Positions 18,823 to 28,704 of a stretch of 64,000 nucleotides of DNA are shown piece by piece. The stretch lies in assembly GCF_000235365.1 (NCBI RefSeq), contig NC_016450.1, forward strand, positions 1,116,001 to 1,180,000, written 5' to 3'. The stretch's first letter is position 1. The number at the start of each line of letters is the position of its first letter. The position numbers were made by a program, and so were the translations under genes. The notes below the pieces were generated by a model. The model saw only the letters and a program-made list of their open reading frames with translations, made no database searches and was not told the origin of the DNA. Origin of the DNA: Eremothecium cymbalariae DBVPG#7215 (taxonomy: Eukaryota > Ascomycota > Saccharomycetes > Saccharomycetales > Saccharomycetaceae).

Positions 18823-19713
18823 TTATTCGGTTTTATTTTCTGGAGAGGAATCCACTTTCTTTGTGCTAAATTTGGCTTCGTAGATTTCTTGAATATTGTA
18901 CTTTCTATATTCAGTCAGGTAGTTATTGTCAACCACAGACATGCCAATGTTGTTCTTATAGCATTGTACTAATACTAGTTTATCGTAATTTTTAAGGTCA
19001 ACAGTATGGCGAAACTGACCTCCTTTACCCACTTCTCTAGCGATCAAATTTATCATATCCATCTTATCCAAAGTGTTAAAGTTCCTTTTATTAACTTCAA
19101 TTGCAAATTTATAGGCGGTTGATTCTTCTTGGTGGAAATGTGGAGGTAACACACGTTGACATAACTTGGTCAGTTCTTCCAAACTGGCATTGCATGAACT
19201 AGTAATTGGGGTTAACTTTTGGATGTACCTAGTTCTCTTAGAGTTCATAGTCGGGCTTGCTAATTCTTGAATGATTCTTAATACAAAATTTTCAGGGTTT
19301 ATTGGCTTTCTAGTTTTGAAGAACACCATGCATTCTGATTCTAATGGTATTTGTTGAAGAATGGGCTTCTTTTTTGTTCGATCAACCAAAGTGGCATTGT
19401 TCCTCAATTCCTCCAATTCGTTCTTCACTTGATCCTCAATAGATAATTCTTCAGATTTAGAATTTTCTGAAGGGTTATCCAGTTCAGCTCCATTAATATC
19501 TTTCAATTCTTGAGCATAGTATTCTAACTTTTCTTCTAATAAACTCATGAGCTCATTACCAGCCTGTTTTTCATGTCTTCTAGTACATGTGGCATAAATA
19601 CCAGAAGTATTAGGATCTAAAGTTGTCTGAGCCACCTTGTATTTCTTTCTAGCATTAGTTTTAACCTCAGACCTGTTCCGTTTACTCATGTTGTTTCGTA
19701 TCCTCGATGGCAT
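18823..19713 (-). CDS. TAN1: tRNA acetylation adaptor Tan1 (THUMP domain)
   Basis: THUMP-domain tRNA-binding protein that works with the acetyltransferase Kre33 to form N4-acetylcytidine at position 12 of tRNA-Ser and tRNA-Leu. The protein has 296 residues, close to the usual 289. A basic N-terminus is followed by GIYATCTRRHEKQAGNEL. An acidic helical insert covers about 85-115. The THUMP region spans about 165-275 with YKFAIEVNKRN, MINLIAREVGKG and KLVLVQCYKNNIGMSVV. The start at 19713 is the first ATG; Met9 (MSKRNR) is an alternative. Confidence 0.93.
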   Translation of the reverse strand: MPSRIRNNMSKRNRSEVKTNARKKYKVAQTTLDPNTSGIYATCTRRHEKQAGNELMSLLEEKLEYYAQELKDINGAELDNPSENSKSEELSIEDQVKNELEELRNNATLVDRTKKKPILQQIPLESECMVFFKTRKPINPENFVLRIIQELASPTMNSKRTRYIQKLTPITSSCNASLEELTKLCQRVLPPHFHQEESTAYKFAIEVNKRNFNTLDKMDMINLIAREVGKGGQFRHTVDLKNYDKLVLVQCYKNNIGMSVVDNNYLTEYRKYNIQEIYEAKFSTKKVDSSPENKTE

Positions 19714-19865
19714 TGGTAAAGTCCTTCAAGAAGGATGAGGGATCTTTTGTAAGATTTTTATGCGTGTCAGAGCGAATTACCAAAATCTAGCCATTTGACG
19801 AAAAAAAACATTATTTAACTACATATCAAAGCATATATAACAAGTATATATTACTAACGCTGAAA

Positions 19866-22475
19866 CTAGCCTCCTCTGTTGAAGAATTTAGCAAATCTAC
19901 CATTACTTGCAATACTGTAGTCTGAGATCGTGGTGTTATCTCCGTCAGTAGTGGCTGTCAGTGGTCTTGAAATTTTATTCATCAGCATATTGGCAACTTC
20001 AGGCTTAATTCGAGGATATTTCCTCATTCTTATACTTGAATCTTTATATTCCTCGAAATTATTGGACTTAATAAAAAGTATGTGTTGATTTAAGTCGGTA
20101 AATGTAGAAAACAGTGACCTGACATTACTCTCAATTGTATTCGGGCTTCTATTGTTGAAACAATCGGCGAGAGGCGTCGTTGGAGTTGAAGGAGAAGTAT
20201 CTGGGCTACTTTCAGTAGAGCCTTCATTAGGGAAAATTTTGGAGATTACACTTTCGAGGAACTTCATATCAGTTTCGAAGTTCAGAACACTTTGAGGAGT
20301 TATGTAGGCTGGCGTGTCATGAAGCAAAAATTCCAAGAATTTTCTAGTCAACTGATCGAATTCACGGAAAATCAATAACGACTTGATGCTATAAGGGAGG
20401 TTAGCTAGTGTGGATGTGAACATCATCTCCAAAAATTGTGCAATATCTCTTATTGACAAACCAGGTTCGTCTCTAATTTCTTCCGTCGTCCAATCTAACT
20501 CAACGAATTCCATCAAGTCTGTAACTTTGCTATCAATTAGTTCAATTAATTTTGTTTCTGCATATTTCTTTGTATCCATTAATTGCTTTATGGAAGATAG
20601 CCGAATTTCAATATCTGGATTTTGAGTGATGTTTTCTTTAGTCATTACCACGCTAAACTCCTTAGCTGCAACAATAAAGTAATCTAAGTTGATCAATATT
20701 TGAGCTATTTCTTCTCGAGAAGTTGTATCCAGTTTCGATCTAATGCTATGATTCACGAATTTGAAAAAGATGTCATCAATTGTTTTTATCAGAATTATAT
20801 TTAGATGGGAAAGGTCATGCTGGAAAAATGTATTCAAAAATACAACCATTTTAGCATACGACTTCTTTATCAAGGTGCAGGTCATTGGGTATAAGGGTGA
20901 AAAAGGTAATGTAGCTGTAAATGCCTCACTGTTATCTTGCTTAATAATTCCAGCAGTTTCTGGTTTCATCCAGCATATCTTCATGACCTTATCATACAAA
21001 TTTTTATCATTGATGGTTAAAGGCATGAAGTCATCATCATTCAATAGTAACGTAAACTCCTTATCAAATATGTGTGTGAGCAGGCTACAATACTTTTCGA
21101 AAACCATAATTTGTATTTTATACATGGATTCACTGTTTAGTTTCATATTTTCTAAGATAGCAATGAAGATGCCCAAGAAGTTTTTAAACTCGATAAGCTG
21201 GGCCTCAGTTGTTAATTTTTCCTTGATAAACTTTGAAAGATGAGGGGAAACTTTGTTCGTCAGCTGCTCCCAGAATTCCTCTGTAATAGTATATGTATTG
21301 TGAGCAAAGAAGTAGTCTGTCGACTTATGAAGATATCTATCATAGAGTAAGAAGCCCAGGATTTTCAAAAGATAATCCTTAATAAATGGTAACTCTAACT
21401 GCTCGTAGAAGGAATCAACTTGTTTATTAGTGCTATGGCTCATGGTAGTGGTACTTTTCCAATCTAAAGGATATACCAATTTTACCTTTCTGAAATCATA
21501 TTCTTTCATGAATTCATCACATAAGTACTTGGTTTCCTTCAATGACTCAAATATTATAATCGAATCATGAAATTCATCAAGCTTGCAGAAATTTTCTAGA
21601 TCCAAACTGTTCAAAAATGTATTTTCTCTTAAAGATATTTCAACTGGAGAATTGAACTTGTAATTTGTTAGTTTCATTGACTTTTTCATTTCTAGCCAAT
21701 GTGGGAGAAGCTCATCGTTATAAACTTTAAAATAAGTTTGACCCACTAGACTCAAAGTCTTTTCTAAATTTGAACTCAGCGACCTTTTGATTAAATTAAT
21801 TGTTTCATCTTTTATTATCTTCTTCATGTTGGGGATAGAACTGTAAATACCAGTTAAAAATTCGAATTTGTAATTCTTAAAATCATGGATATAGATTCTT
21901 TCCAACTTATCCAAATTTTGTAGGGCCTTATAAAAGTTACCATCCTTGATAAGCTCTTGACATTTGTTGGTAAGCTCCAACATCTGGAATATCTTCTCTA
22001 TTAAAATTATTGATTCAGATATTTTAATTGATGTTCGTCTATTAACCGTTAGTGATTGCTTTCTAGATACAACGTCATTTATTGATGTGCTTAGTTGTGT
22101 TTGCAATTCAACCACCTGCCCTTGCAAATGAGACTCGACTAAACCTTGAATCTGCTCAATTTCATTCAACGATGTCGTTAAGTTGTTGTTTACCTGTGAG
22201 TCCTGTAAAATTTGGGTCTCTAAACTCTGAAAGTTCTCTTCAACTGAAATATACAACTCCTCCACTACCATCCCTAATTGACTGGATTCTACAGCTTGTC
22301 TTAAATAAGGAACCCACCTATCAAAGGCTTCATCACTTATTGACAATAAATCATCTCTTGAATCTGTGAGAGAGGCGTCGTCATGCTGTAATATGTTAAA
22401 TTCCGCCGTCAATAAAACCTTCTGTAACTCCTGGGATAATTGCGACTGAGAATCTTGGTCTAATTGAGCAGACAT
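19866..22475 (-). CDS. SEC15: Exocyst subunit Sec15
   Basis: Exocyst tethering-complex subunit and effector of the Rab GTPase Sec4, acting at sites of polarised secretion. The protein has 869 residues, near the S. cerevisiae length of 910. An N-terminal coiled-coil region (about 60-140) precedes the alpha-helical rods of the Sec15 family. Recognisable are KCQELIKDGNFYKALQNLDKLE (in two parts), the central SMYKIQIMVFEKYC, and LTRKFLEFLLHDTPAYI in the C-terminal Sec4-binding part. Serine/threonine/proline clusters occur near residues 760-780. Its neighbour TAN1 keeps the YGL232W-YGL233W order. Confidence 0.95.
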   Translation of the reverse strand: MSAQLDQDSQSQLSQELQKVLLTAEFNILQHDDASLTDSRDDLLSISDEAFDRWVPYLRQAVESSQLGMVVEELYISVEENFQSLETQILQDSQVNNNLTTSLNEIEQIQGLVESHLQGQVVELQTQLSTSINDVVSRKQSLTVNRRTSIKISESIILIEKIFQMLELTNKCQELIKDGNFYKALQNLDKLERIYIHDFKNYKFEFLTGIYSSIPNMKKIIKDETINLIKRSLSSNLEKTLSLVGQTYFKVYNDELLPHWLEMKKSMKLTNYKFNSPVEISLRENTFLNSLDLENFCKLDEFHDSIIIFESLKETKYLCDEFMKEYDFRKVKLVYPLDWKSTTTMSHSTNKQVDSFYEQLELPFIKDYLLKILGFLLYDRYLHKSTDYFFAHNTYTITEEFWEQLTNKVSPHLSKFIKEKLTTEAQLIEFKNFLGIFIAILENMKLNSESMYKIQIMVFEKYCSLLTHIFDKEFTLLLNDDDFMPLTINDKNLYDKVMKICWMKPETAGIIKQDNSEAFTATLPFSPLYPMTCTLIKKSYAKMVVFLNTFFQHDLSHLNIILIKTIDDIFFKFVNHSIRSKLDTTSREEIAQILINLDYFIVAAKEFSVVMTKENITQNPDIEIRLSSIKQLMDTKKYAETKLIELIDSKVTDLMEFVELDWTTEEIRDEPGLSIRDIAQFLEMMFTSTLANLPYSIKSLLIFREFDQLTRKFLEFLLHDTPAYITPQSVLNFETDMKFLESVISKIFPNEGSTESSPDTSPSTPTTPLADCFNNRSPNTIESNVRSLFSTFTDLNQHILFIKSNNFEEYKDSSIRMRKYPRIKPEVANMLMNKISRPLTATTDGDNTTISDYSIASNGRFAKFFNRGG

Positions 22476-22759
22476 ATGTTGAAAATAGCAACTACTAAGT
22501 ATAAGCCGAATGCCTTTTATTAACTTACCGAAGAACGACAGCTCTAGTGGTGAGGGTTGTTGCTTCTTATATTTATTAATTTTTAGTCAATTGCAGTTGT
22601 TTCCATTCTAACTCGCCCGAGAAACTAATAGGGGAATGTAAAGCCAATCAAAGTGATACTTCAGCAGCGAAATGGAGATTGGCCTGCATAAACAAACTGT
22701 AATATGTTCAGTTACATACATATCTTTATATAAATAAGGTGGCTTTACATAAACTTTCA

Positions 22760-24294
22760 TCATTCTCTTTCAGATAATGCGAAGTATTCCAGATAAGCGG
22801 CCATCACTTTGGTACCTTCAATATAATTGCTTAAATCCAATTTTTCGTTAATTGAGTGGGCCCCGTCATCACCCCTACCCATGGGTAATAATAGGACGTT
22901 TGTCTTTAATTGCTTTTCAAAGGTCAAAGTAATTGGAATAGAACCACCTTCTCTTGTAAAATCTGGTTCCACACCGTAAACTGCTTTGAGTGCTTTAGCA
23001 CCTGCAGTGAAAGCTGCGTTGGAGGGATCGGACAACCAGTAATTACCATCATGGCCCAATTGAGGTTCACAGATATTAGGAGAGTTCAAAGATTCAAACA
23101 CCTTCTTACAGTGATTGACTACCAATTCGTCCAACTTTTTGGACTCAATATTTGGTACTGTTCTGATCGAGAACTTGCCAATAACCTTTGCTGGGATGAC
23201 GGTCTTTGCACCCGGCTCATAAAAGGCACCTTCAACACCATGGATGGATAAAGATGGATACCTCCATCTATGCATCAATAGTTCTTCTTTGTTTGAGTAA
23301 AGAGATGTTTTTGAACCAGTGGAGTCATTGAAGTCATCCAAACTATAGTCAATATCCTTATATAACGCACGTTCTTTCTCAGTCAGTGGTGCAACCATTT
23401 CATCAATTCCTTCAATTAGAATTTTACCCTTAGTGTCAACTAAGGAGCTAAGAACTTTAACTAAATCAATCATAGGCTCAGCGATGGCACCACCAAATAG
23501 GCCTGAGTGCAAGTCAGCTCCTGGTCCACTGATAACAAGGTTATAGTAGTTCACACCACGAAGACCGTAGGTTAAAACTGGCTTCTTGGTTCCCAACCAA
23601 TAGTTGTCAGAAATACAGACATTATTAACGCCTTTGAAGTATTTATCTGATTCCTCAATGATCAATTCTTCCAATCCCAAAGAGCCACTTTCCTCCATAC
23701 CTTCAAAGCAAACAATTAAGTTCACAGGAAGTTCCTTCCCAACGGCTCTGTAAGCCTCCACGACATTCAACCAACCAGTTAACGGCCCAGTATCGTCACT
23801 AATACCTCTACCTCTCATTAACTGCTTCTTTTCATCGAAATAAACTTAAAAGGTTCAGTATCCCAACCGTCGTCCTTCTGAGCAGGTTGAACATCATAAT
23901 GCGCATACAACAAAACCGTGTTCTTGTTCGAATCATTCCCATAACGAGCTAAAACAACGGGTGGTAACTGCAAGTTTTCATTTAACACTGGGGGTGGCTG
24001 CTTACCAAGTTCTCTCAATTCGATATCAGAAAACCCTAGCTTCTTAAGCTCTGTTGCAACAAAGTGAGCCTTCTTAACAACATCCGGTCTCCGTGACTCG
24101 TCCCCAGACACTGCTGGAATCTCAATTGCATCACTCAAACGCTGCAAATACTTGGGTTTCAATTCATCAATCTTTTGAAATAACTGAGAAAAGTCTGGTT
24201 CAGAACTCATCTTTAAACTAGGGACTCTTAACGTATTTCGGGTGATATCAGTCGCTAATAGTCGTAGTGATATTGACCTCGAGAACATAATCAT
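22760..24294 (-). CDS. DUG1: Cys-Gly metallodipeptidase Dug1, interrupted by a one-base frameshift
   Basis: M20-family zinc dipeptidase that hydrolyses Cys-Gly during glutathione breakdown. Two overlapping frames hold the gene. Bases 24294-23818 encode the N-terminus up to DGWDTEPFKF and then run into a stop. From about 23836 down to 22760 another frame continues with DEKKQLMRGRG to the end. One extra T (coding strand) in or beside the run at 23838-23840 joins them, giving alignment to the S. cerevisiae sequence FKLVVDEAKGIMKGRG. Metal-ligand motifs are present in both halves (YGHYD-like YAHYDVQPA; SDNYW; GADLHSG; REGGSIP; DDGAHS). The first 28 residues form an Arg-rich, presequence-like extension before the usual start Met29 (24210). 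The product is otherwise complete. Confidence 0.9.
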
Positions 24295-24539
24295 AAAAAT
24301 TAAATGGAGAAGCGATCCAATTTAAACCTTTTAAAACAACGAAATCCTCACGAAAAGTTGAGCAACAAAGAAGCGCAAACATCCAATTTAGTCATTATCT
24401 AAGTTATTGGCGTTTTTATTTGTCATATATTTTGGTCGTCCGTCTATGGAATATCTAGCTAGCCAAACAGAATACAATATTTGACTCTATTTTAACCATA
24501 GAGTTGTCTTTCATTTAACCGTATATTTTGATATTCAAC

Positions 24540-25648
24540 ATGTTGAAGAAAGAAGAGGATATAGTAAATAAGAATGCATTGTATGGGCTGGATCAAGGAG
24601 TATGTGTGATGGTTTAACGTTTGAATATTATTGGCTTACATATTACTAACATTAAAAGAAACCGACTTCTACGTTAATTATAGCCGGTAGTGTTGCTGCG
24701 ATATTTCAGACTACGCTCTCTTATCCATTTGAATTTCTCAAGACAGGGCAACAGTTACATCGATCAGTGCCAGGGGCACCTAAGTTCAATGCATTCCATC
24801 CTGTGAAGTATTATTTTAGTGGATGTGCATCATTGAATGTTGGCGTACTGTTTAAAACTATGGTGAGATTTGGTACATTTGAAAAGGCATGTGAGATGAT
24901 GAAAGACCCTGATATGAATGAGACACAGATATCCGGAATAAGGTTGTTAGCGGCTGGGATAATCACTGGATTTATGGAGAGTTTGTGGGTAGTCCCCTTT
25001 GAAAGCGTTAAGACTACAATGATAGAAAATGCACATATACTCTCTTCTAAGGTTCAGCAGGTTCCTTCTGAACGCGTGATGGATGCCAAACCAACAAAGC
25101 GCCCTGTATTTCACTCGCCTGTAGGGACGGTGAGTTCACGCGAGATGCTGTTGAGACATTATGAGGCAAACCCGTCTTCACACTTTTTCTCAACTGTTAA
25201 GGAGATCTATCTTACACGAGGTGTTCGTGGGTTTTTACAAGGTGCTATGCCGACGGTTTTTAGACAATTGGGGAATTCGGTAGTCCGTTTCACCGTATAT
25301 ACATGGTGCAAACAGTTTCTTTCTCCACACAAACCGTTAGATGAATATAAAGCATTTGCAGCTGGGGCATTATCATCTTGTGCCGTTGTTGCAGTTACGC
25401 AGCCAATCGATGTTATAAAGACGCGCATGCAAAGTAAGTATGCATGGGCTTTATATAGAAGTTCTTTGAACTGCGCCTATCGTATATTCGTTGAAGAAGG
25501 GGTCACTAAGTTTTGGAACGGATGGGCCCCACGTCTTTTCAAAGTTGGACTAGCGGGTGGGATGTCCTTTGGTGTTTACCAATATGTTGAAAATTTAACG
25601 TTGCTAATTCAAAGTAAGCGAAGATCTAAGATAGGTCCTCTGGAATAA
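24540..25648 (+). CDS. Mitochondrial carrier, YFR045W-like, with intron
   Basis: Mitochondrial carrier family protein, close in sequence to tricarboxylate-type carriers. Exon 1 is probably 24540-24599 (20 codons from ATG). It is followed by donor GTATGT at 24600, branch TACTAAC near 24643-24650 and acceptor TAG at 24683. Exon 2 (24684-25648) opens with GSVAAIFQ and the first carrier signature PFEFLKTGQQ. The second (PFESVKT) and third (PIDVIKTRMQ) signatures follow. As written, exon 1 ends in phase 0 but exon 2 needs one more base; a second G at the exon end would give AGS, the usual carrier residues. S. cerevisiae YFR045W is also spliced, as far as I recall, and sits between DUG1 and CNN1. 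The substrate is unknown. Confidence 0.8.
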
Positions 25649-25753
25649 TTATATATTTGATCTAACTACATAATCTGCTTTGAGACTTAACGGAATGCTT
25701 GTAAATAATAATGTACATGTGTATCAAAAATGGTTACTATGGTACCTATTGTG

Positions 25754-28144
25754 TTACATGGTCTGTAAGGAATTGAAGGTGTTTTCAACAATACAACCTG
25801 GGGCATCTTTAGGTCTTTCAGTCAAGTAACCGATTTCATAGACTGTTTCTCCAGCTTGTTGCAATAGTTGTTTAACTCTATCAACGTTTTCCTTTTTAAC
25901 GATAGCAACCATTCCAATACCCATATTAAATGTTTTGAGGATATCTTCAACAGGCACATTACCAGCCTTAGAAAACCACTTAAAAACGGGAGGAACCGTC
26001 CAAGTTGAATTATCCACTATTGCTCGTAGGTGTTTTGGCAAAGCACGCGGAATATTCTCAACTAAACCACCACCAGTAATATGCGCCAAACCCAATAACA
26101 AATTCTCTTTAATTGGAGACATCAGTTGTTTAACATATATTCTCGTAGGGACTAAAACAGCCTGGCCTAAAGTTACATTATTGTCCCATGGACACGGTAC
26201 ATCCCACGATAAACCTTGATGTTCAATTATTTTCCTGACCAAGGAAAACCCATTGGAATGAATACCATCTGAGGCCAAACCAAGCAAAACATCACCAGTA
26301 GCCATGTCACATATTTTAGGTAAGACACTTCCCTTTTTCACAGCGCCAACTGCAGTACCATTGGTGTCATAATGACCGTCTGGATACATACCAGGCATTT
26401 CAGAAGTCTCACCTCCAACCAAGGCACAACCAGCTTGAATACAACCATCAGCAACACCAGAAACAAAATCAGCTGCAGTTTGAATATCCAAGTTTCCAGT
26501 GGCAAAGTAATCCAAGAAGAACAAAGGTTCTGCGCCCTGAACAACTAGATCGTTAACATTCATGGCGACCAGGTCGATACCAACAGTATTATGGATGTTG
26601 GTTTCTTGAGCAATCATCAATTTCGTACCCACACCATCAGTAGCAGCAACTAGCAAAGTGTCATTGATATCATAACCCGCGCGTTTTAAATCAAACAAAC
26701 CGCCAAATCCACCGATATCGGCGTCGGTACCAGGTCTGCTGGTCGACTTTACCTTCTCTTTGATTGTTTCCACAAGAAGGTTTCCGTTATCAACAGAAAC
26801 ACCAGCATCAGCATAAGTAATGGATTTTGAAGACGCAATATTTTGTTCTTTAAAGGCTCGATGAGCTATATCTTTCCTGAAGTATCTATTATTGAATTGA
26901 ATACAGTCAACCGCCTGATAGGCTTTATCCACAGCTCCCCTCAAAGTAGAGGCAACAGCGGAAGCAGCAATGACCCTGCCTCCTGCAGTCAATATTCTAT
27001 CATTATCTAGTTTTGTACCAGCATGAAAGACATGAGAGCCTTGTGGCAAATTTTCAGTGTTAATTACAATTTCGTCACCTTTATTATAAGATTCAGGATA
27101 ACCACCAGCTGCTAACACAACAGTTGTTGCAAATGTATTTTCATTGATACCGATCTTAACAGAATCCAACCTGTGTTGAGCAGCAGCTAAAAAGACCTCA
27201 GCAAGGTCTGTTTCATCAGATAATAGCAACAAGACAGATTGGGTTTCTGGATCACCAAACCTTACATTGTATTCCAAAACTTTAGGGCCGTCTTTCGTAA
27301 TAATGATACCTGTAAACAAAACACCTACAAAAGGTAAACGGTCCTGTCTCATACCGTCAATAGATGGTTTGATAATTTGTTTATCAATCTGCTTTAACAA
27401 TTCGGGAGTGCCCACTGGAGCTGGCGCATACGTACCCATACCACCGGTGTTCAAACCAATATCGTTCTCACCAATTCGCTTGTGGTCTTGAGCTGGCGGC
27501 ATGTTGTAGTAGGAATAACCATCGGATAATGTCAATATAGAAATCTCGTCTCCTTCTAAAAACTCTTCAATAACTACGGAGTTGCCGGCATCTCCAAATT
27601 GCTTGTCGACCATAATAATCCGTAATGCCTCCTGTGCCTCCTCTTGCGTATCTGGAATCAAAACACCCTTTCCCGCAGCAATACCATCTGCTTTTAATAC
27701 GACTTTGTAGTCCACATGTTCCAAATATAATCTGGCATCTTCGTACTTGTTAAAGTTAGCATAACGAGCAGTAGGTATATTATGTTTAGCCATGAAATCC
27801 TTAGAGAACACCTTTGAACCCTCAAATATAGACGCCTTACCCGAAGGTCCAAAAACAGGAATTCCCACGCTGTTGAATATTTCAGAAACGCCATCAACTA
27901 ATGGTTGCTCTGGACCTGGTACAACAAGAGAAATATCCTTCTCCAACGCAAACTGTCTTAGAGCATCAAAATGCGACTTCGAAACACCCAAATCTGGAAC
28001 ATTGATGACCTTACCACCCATAATACTTGTGCCCCCATTACCTGGAGCAACATAGATTTTAGACACCGATGGTGATTGAGCTAGCTTCCATGTCAAAGCA
28101 TGTTCTCTTCCGCCATTGCCTAAAAGCAGAATGTTTAACGACAT
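25754..28144 (-). CDS. ADE5,7: Bifunctional purine enzyme Ade5,7 (GARS-AIRS)
   Basis: Fused glycinamide ribonucleotide synthetase and aminoimidazole ribonucleotide synthetase, steps two and five of de novo purine synthesis. The product is 796 residues from the ATG at 28144 (MSLNILLLGNGGREHAL); the frame is open 54 bases further up, but that part lacks homology. GARS covers about 1-425 (GNGGREHAL, ATP-grasp region, RFGDPETQ). AIRS covers about 440-790 (ATDGVGTK, GGETSEMPGMY, HITGGGL). The length agrees with the 802-residue S. cerevisiae enzyme. A Bas1/Gcn4-type GAGTCA lies about 290 bases upstream. Confidence 0.98.
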   Translation of the reverse strand: MSLNILLLGNGGREHALTWKLAQSPSVSKIYVAPGNGGTSIMGGKVINVPDLGVSKSHFDALRQFALEKDISLVVPGPEQPLVDGVSEIFNSVGIPVFGPSGKASIFEGSKVFSKDFMAKHNIPTARYANFNKYEDARLYLEHVDYKVVLKADGIAAGKGVLIPDTQEEAQEALRIIMVDKQFGDAGNSVVIEEFLEGDEISILTLSDGYSYYNMPPAQDHKRIGENDIGLNTGGMGTYAPAPVGTPELLKQIDKQIIKPSIDGMRQDRLPFVGVLFTGIIITKDGPKVLEYNVRFGDPETQSVLLLLSDETDLAEVFLAAAQHRLDSVKIGINENTFATTVVLAAGGYPESYNKGDEIVINTENLPQGSHVFHAGTKLDNDRILTAGGRVIAASAVASTLRGAVDKAYQAVDCIQFNNRYFRKDIAHRAFKEQNIASSKSITYADAGVSVDNGNLLVETIKEKVKSTSRPGTDADIGGFGGLFDLKRAGYDINDTLLVAATDGVGTKLMIAQETNIHNTVGIDLVAMNVNDLVVQGAEPLFFLDYFATGNLDIQTAADFVSGVADGCIQAGCALVGGETSEMPGMYPDGHYDTNGTAVGAVKKGSVLPKICDMATGDVLLGLASDGIHSNGFSLVRKIIEHQGLSWDVPCPWDNNVTLGQAVLVPTRIYVKQLMSPIKENLLLGLAHITGGGLVENIPRALPKHLRAIVDNSTWTVPPVFKWFSKAGNVPVEDILKTFNMGIGMVAIVKKENVDRVKQLLQQAGETVYEIGYLTERPKDAPGCIVENTFNSLQTM

Positions 28145-28704
28145 TTGGATCAACTGATAATATTGTTCTATCGAAGTTATGACTATTATAAATTGCAAAA
28201 TAGAACTTTGGTTAGGCGTCTCCCTAACCTTTTTATAAACCTTTTAACCAATTATAGCCTTCGAAAGATTATGTTCCCGCTTGAATAAGTATGGAATATC
28301 CAAGACCCATATAACTGTTATTTAAGATGAGGCCACTAATAATCAGAATACGCGCAATGAAGTCCCAGATGGCTACAATGGCTACAACTTGCCCTAGAAA
28401 GAGTCCCCCCGAACGATGGTGTGCTGGGAAAGAGTCAAAAATGTCATAAAAAATTGTCACAACTAAAAGTATACCAAATTTTTCTGCTAAAATATACGTT
28501 TTAAACCCTCTCGAACCGAGGTTAGGGAAAATATGTGAAAAGCTCGAGAAATGATAGCGCCGCACATATATACATTATACATTTATGTTACCCGGACTTA
28601 ATATCTGAAAATCTTCGAGATGAGAATGACTTTATTATTCTTTGTCATGTACAGAATACATCAAGATGAGTAAGTTATAAACGCAGAATAAGTGTTGCTC
28701 CTAG
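28145..28704. promoter_or_regulatory. Divergent promoter ADE5,7 / MTO1
   Basis: About 560 bases between divergent genes. GAGTCA (TGACTC) at 28432-28437 matches the Bas1/Gcn4 core that drives ADE genes in yeast. A C-rich GTCCCCCC lies at about 28403-28410 (STRE-like CCCC). A 98-codon open frame on the minus strand (28269-28565) has no recognisable features and is not annotated. Confidence 0.5.

Noticed and set aside
24540..24709. Alternative acceptor TTTCAG at 24709, which keeps the carrier in frame
   Set aside because: It removes GSVAAIFQ, the conserved first helix, so it is unlikely to be the main junction.
28269..28565. 98-codon minus-strand frame between ADE5,7 and MTO1
   Set aside because: It fills a divergent promoter, has no recognisable domain and overlaps the GAGTCA site.
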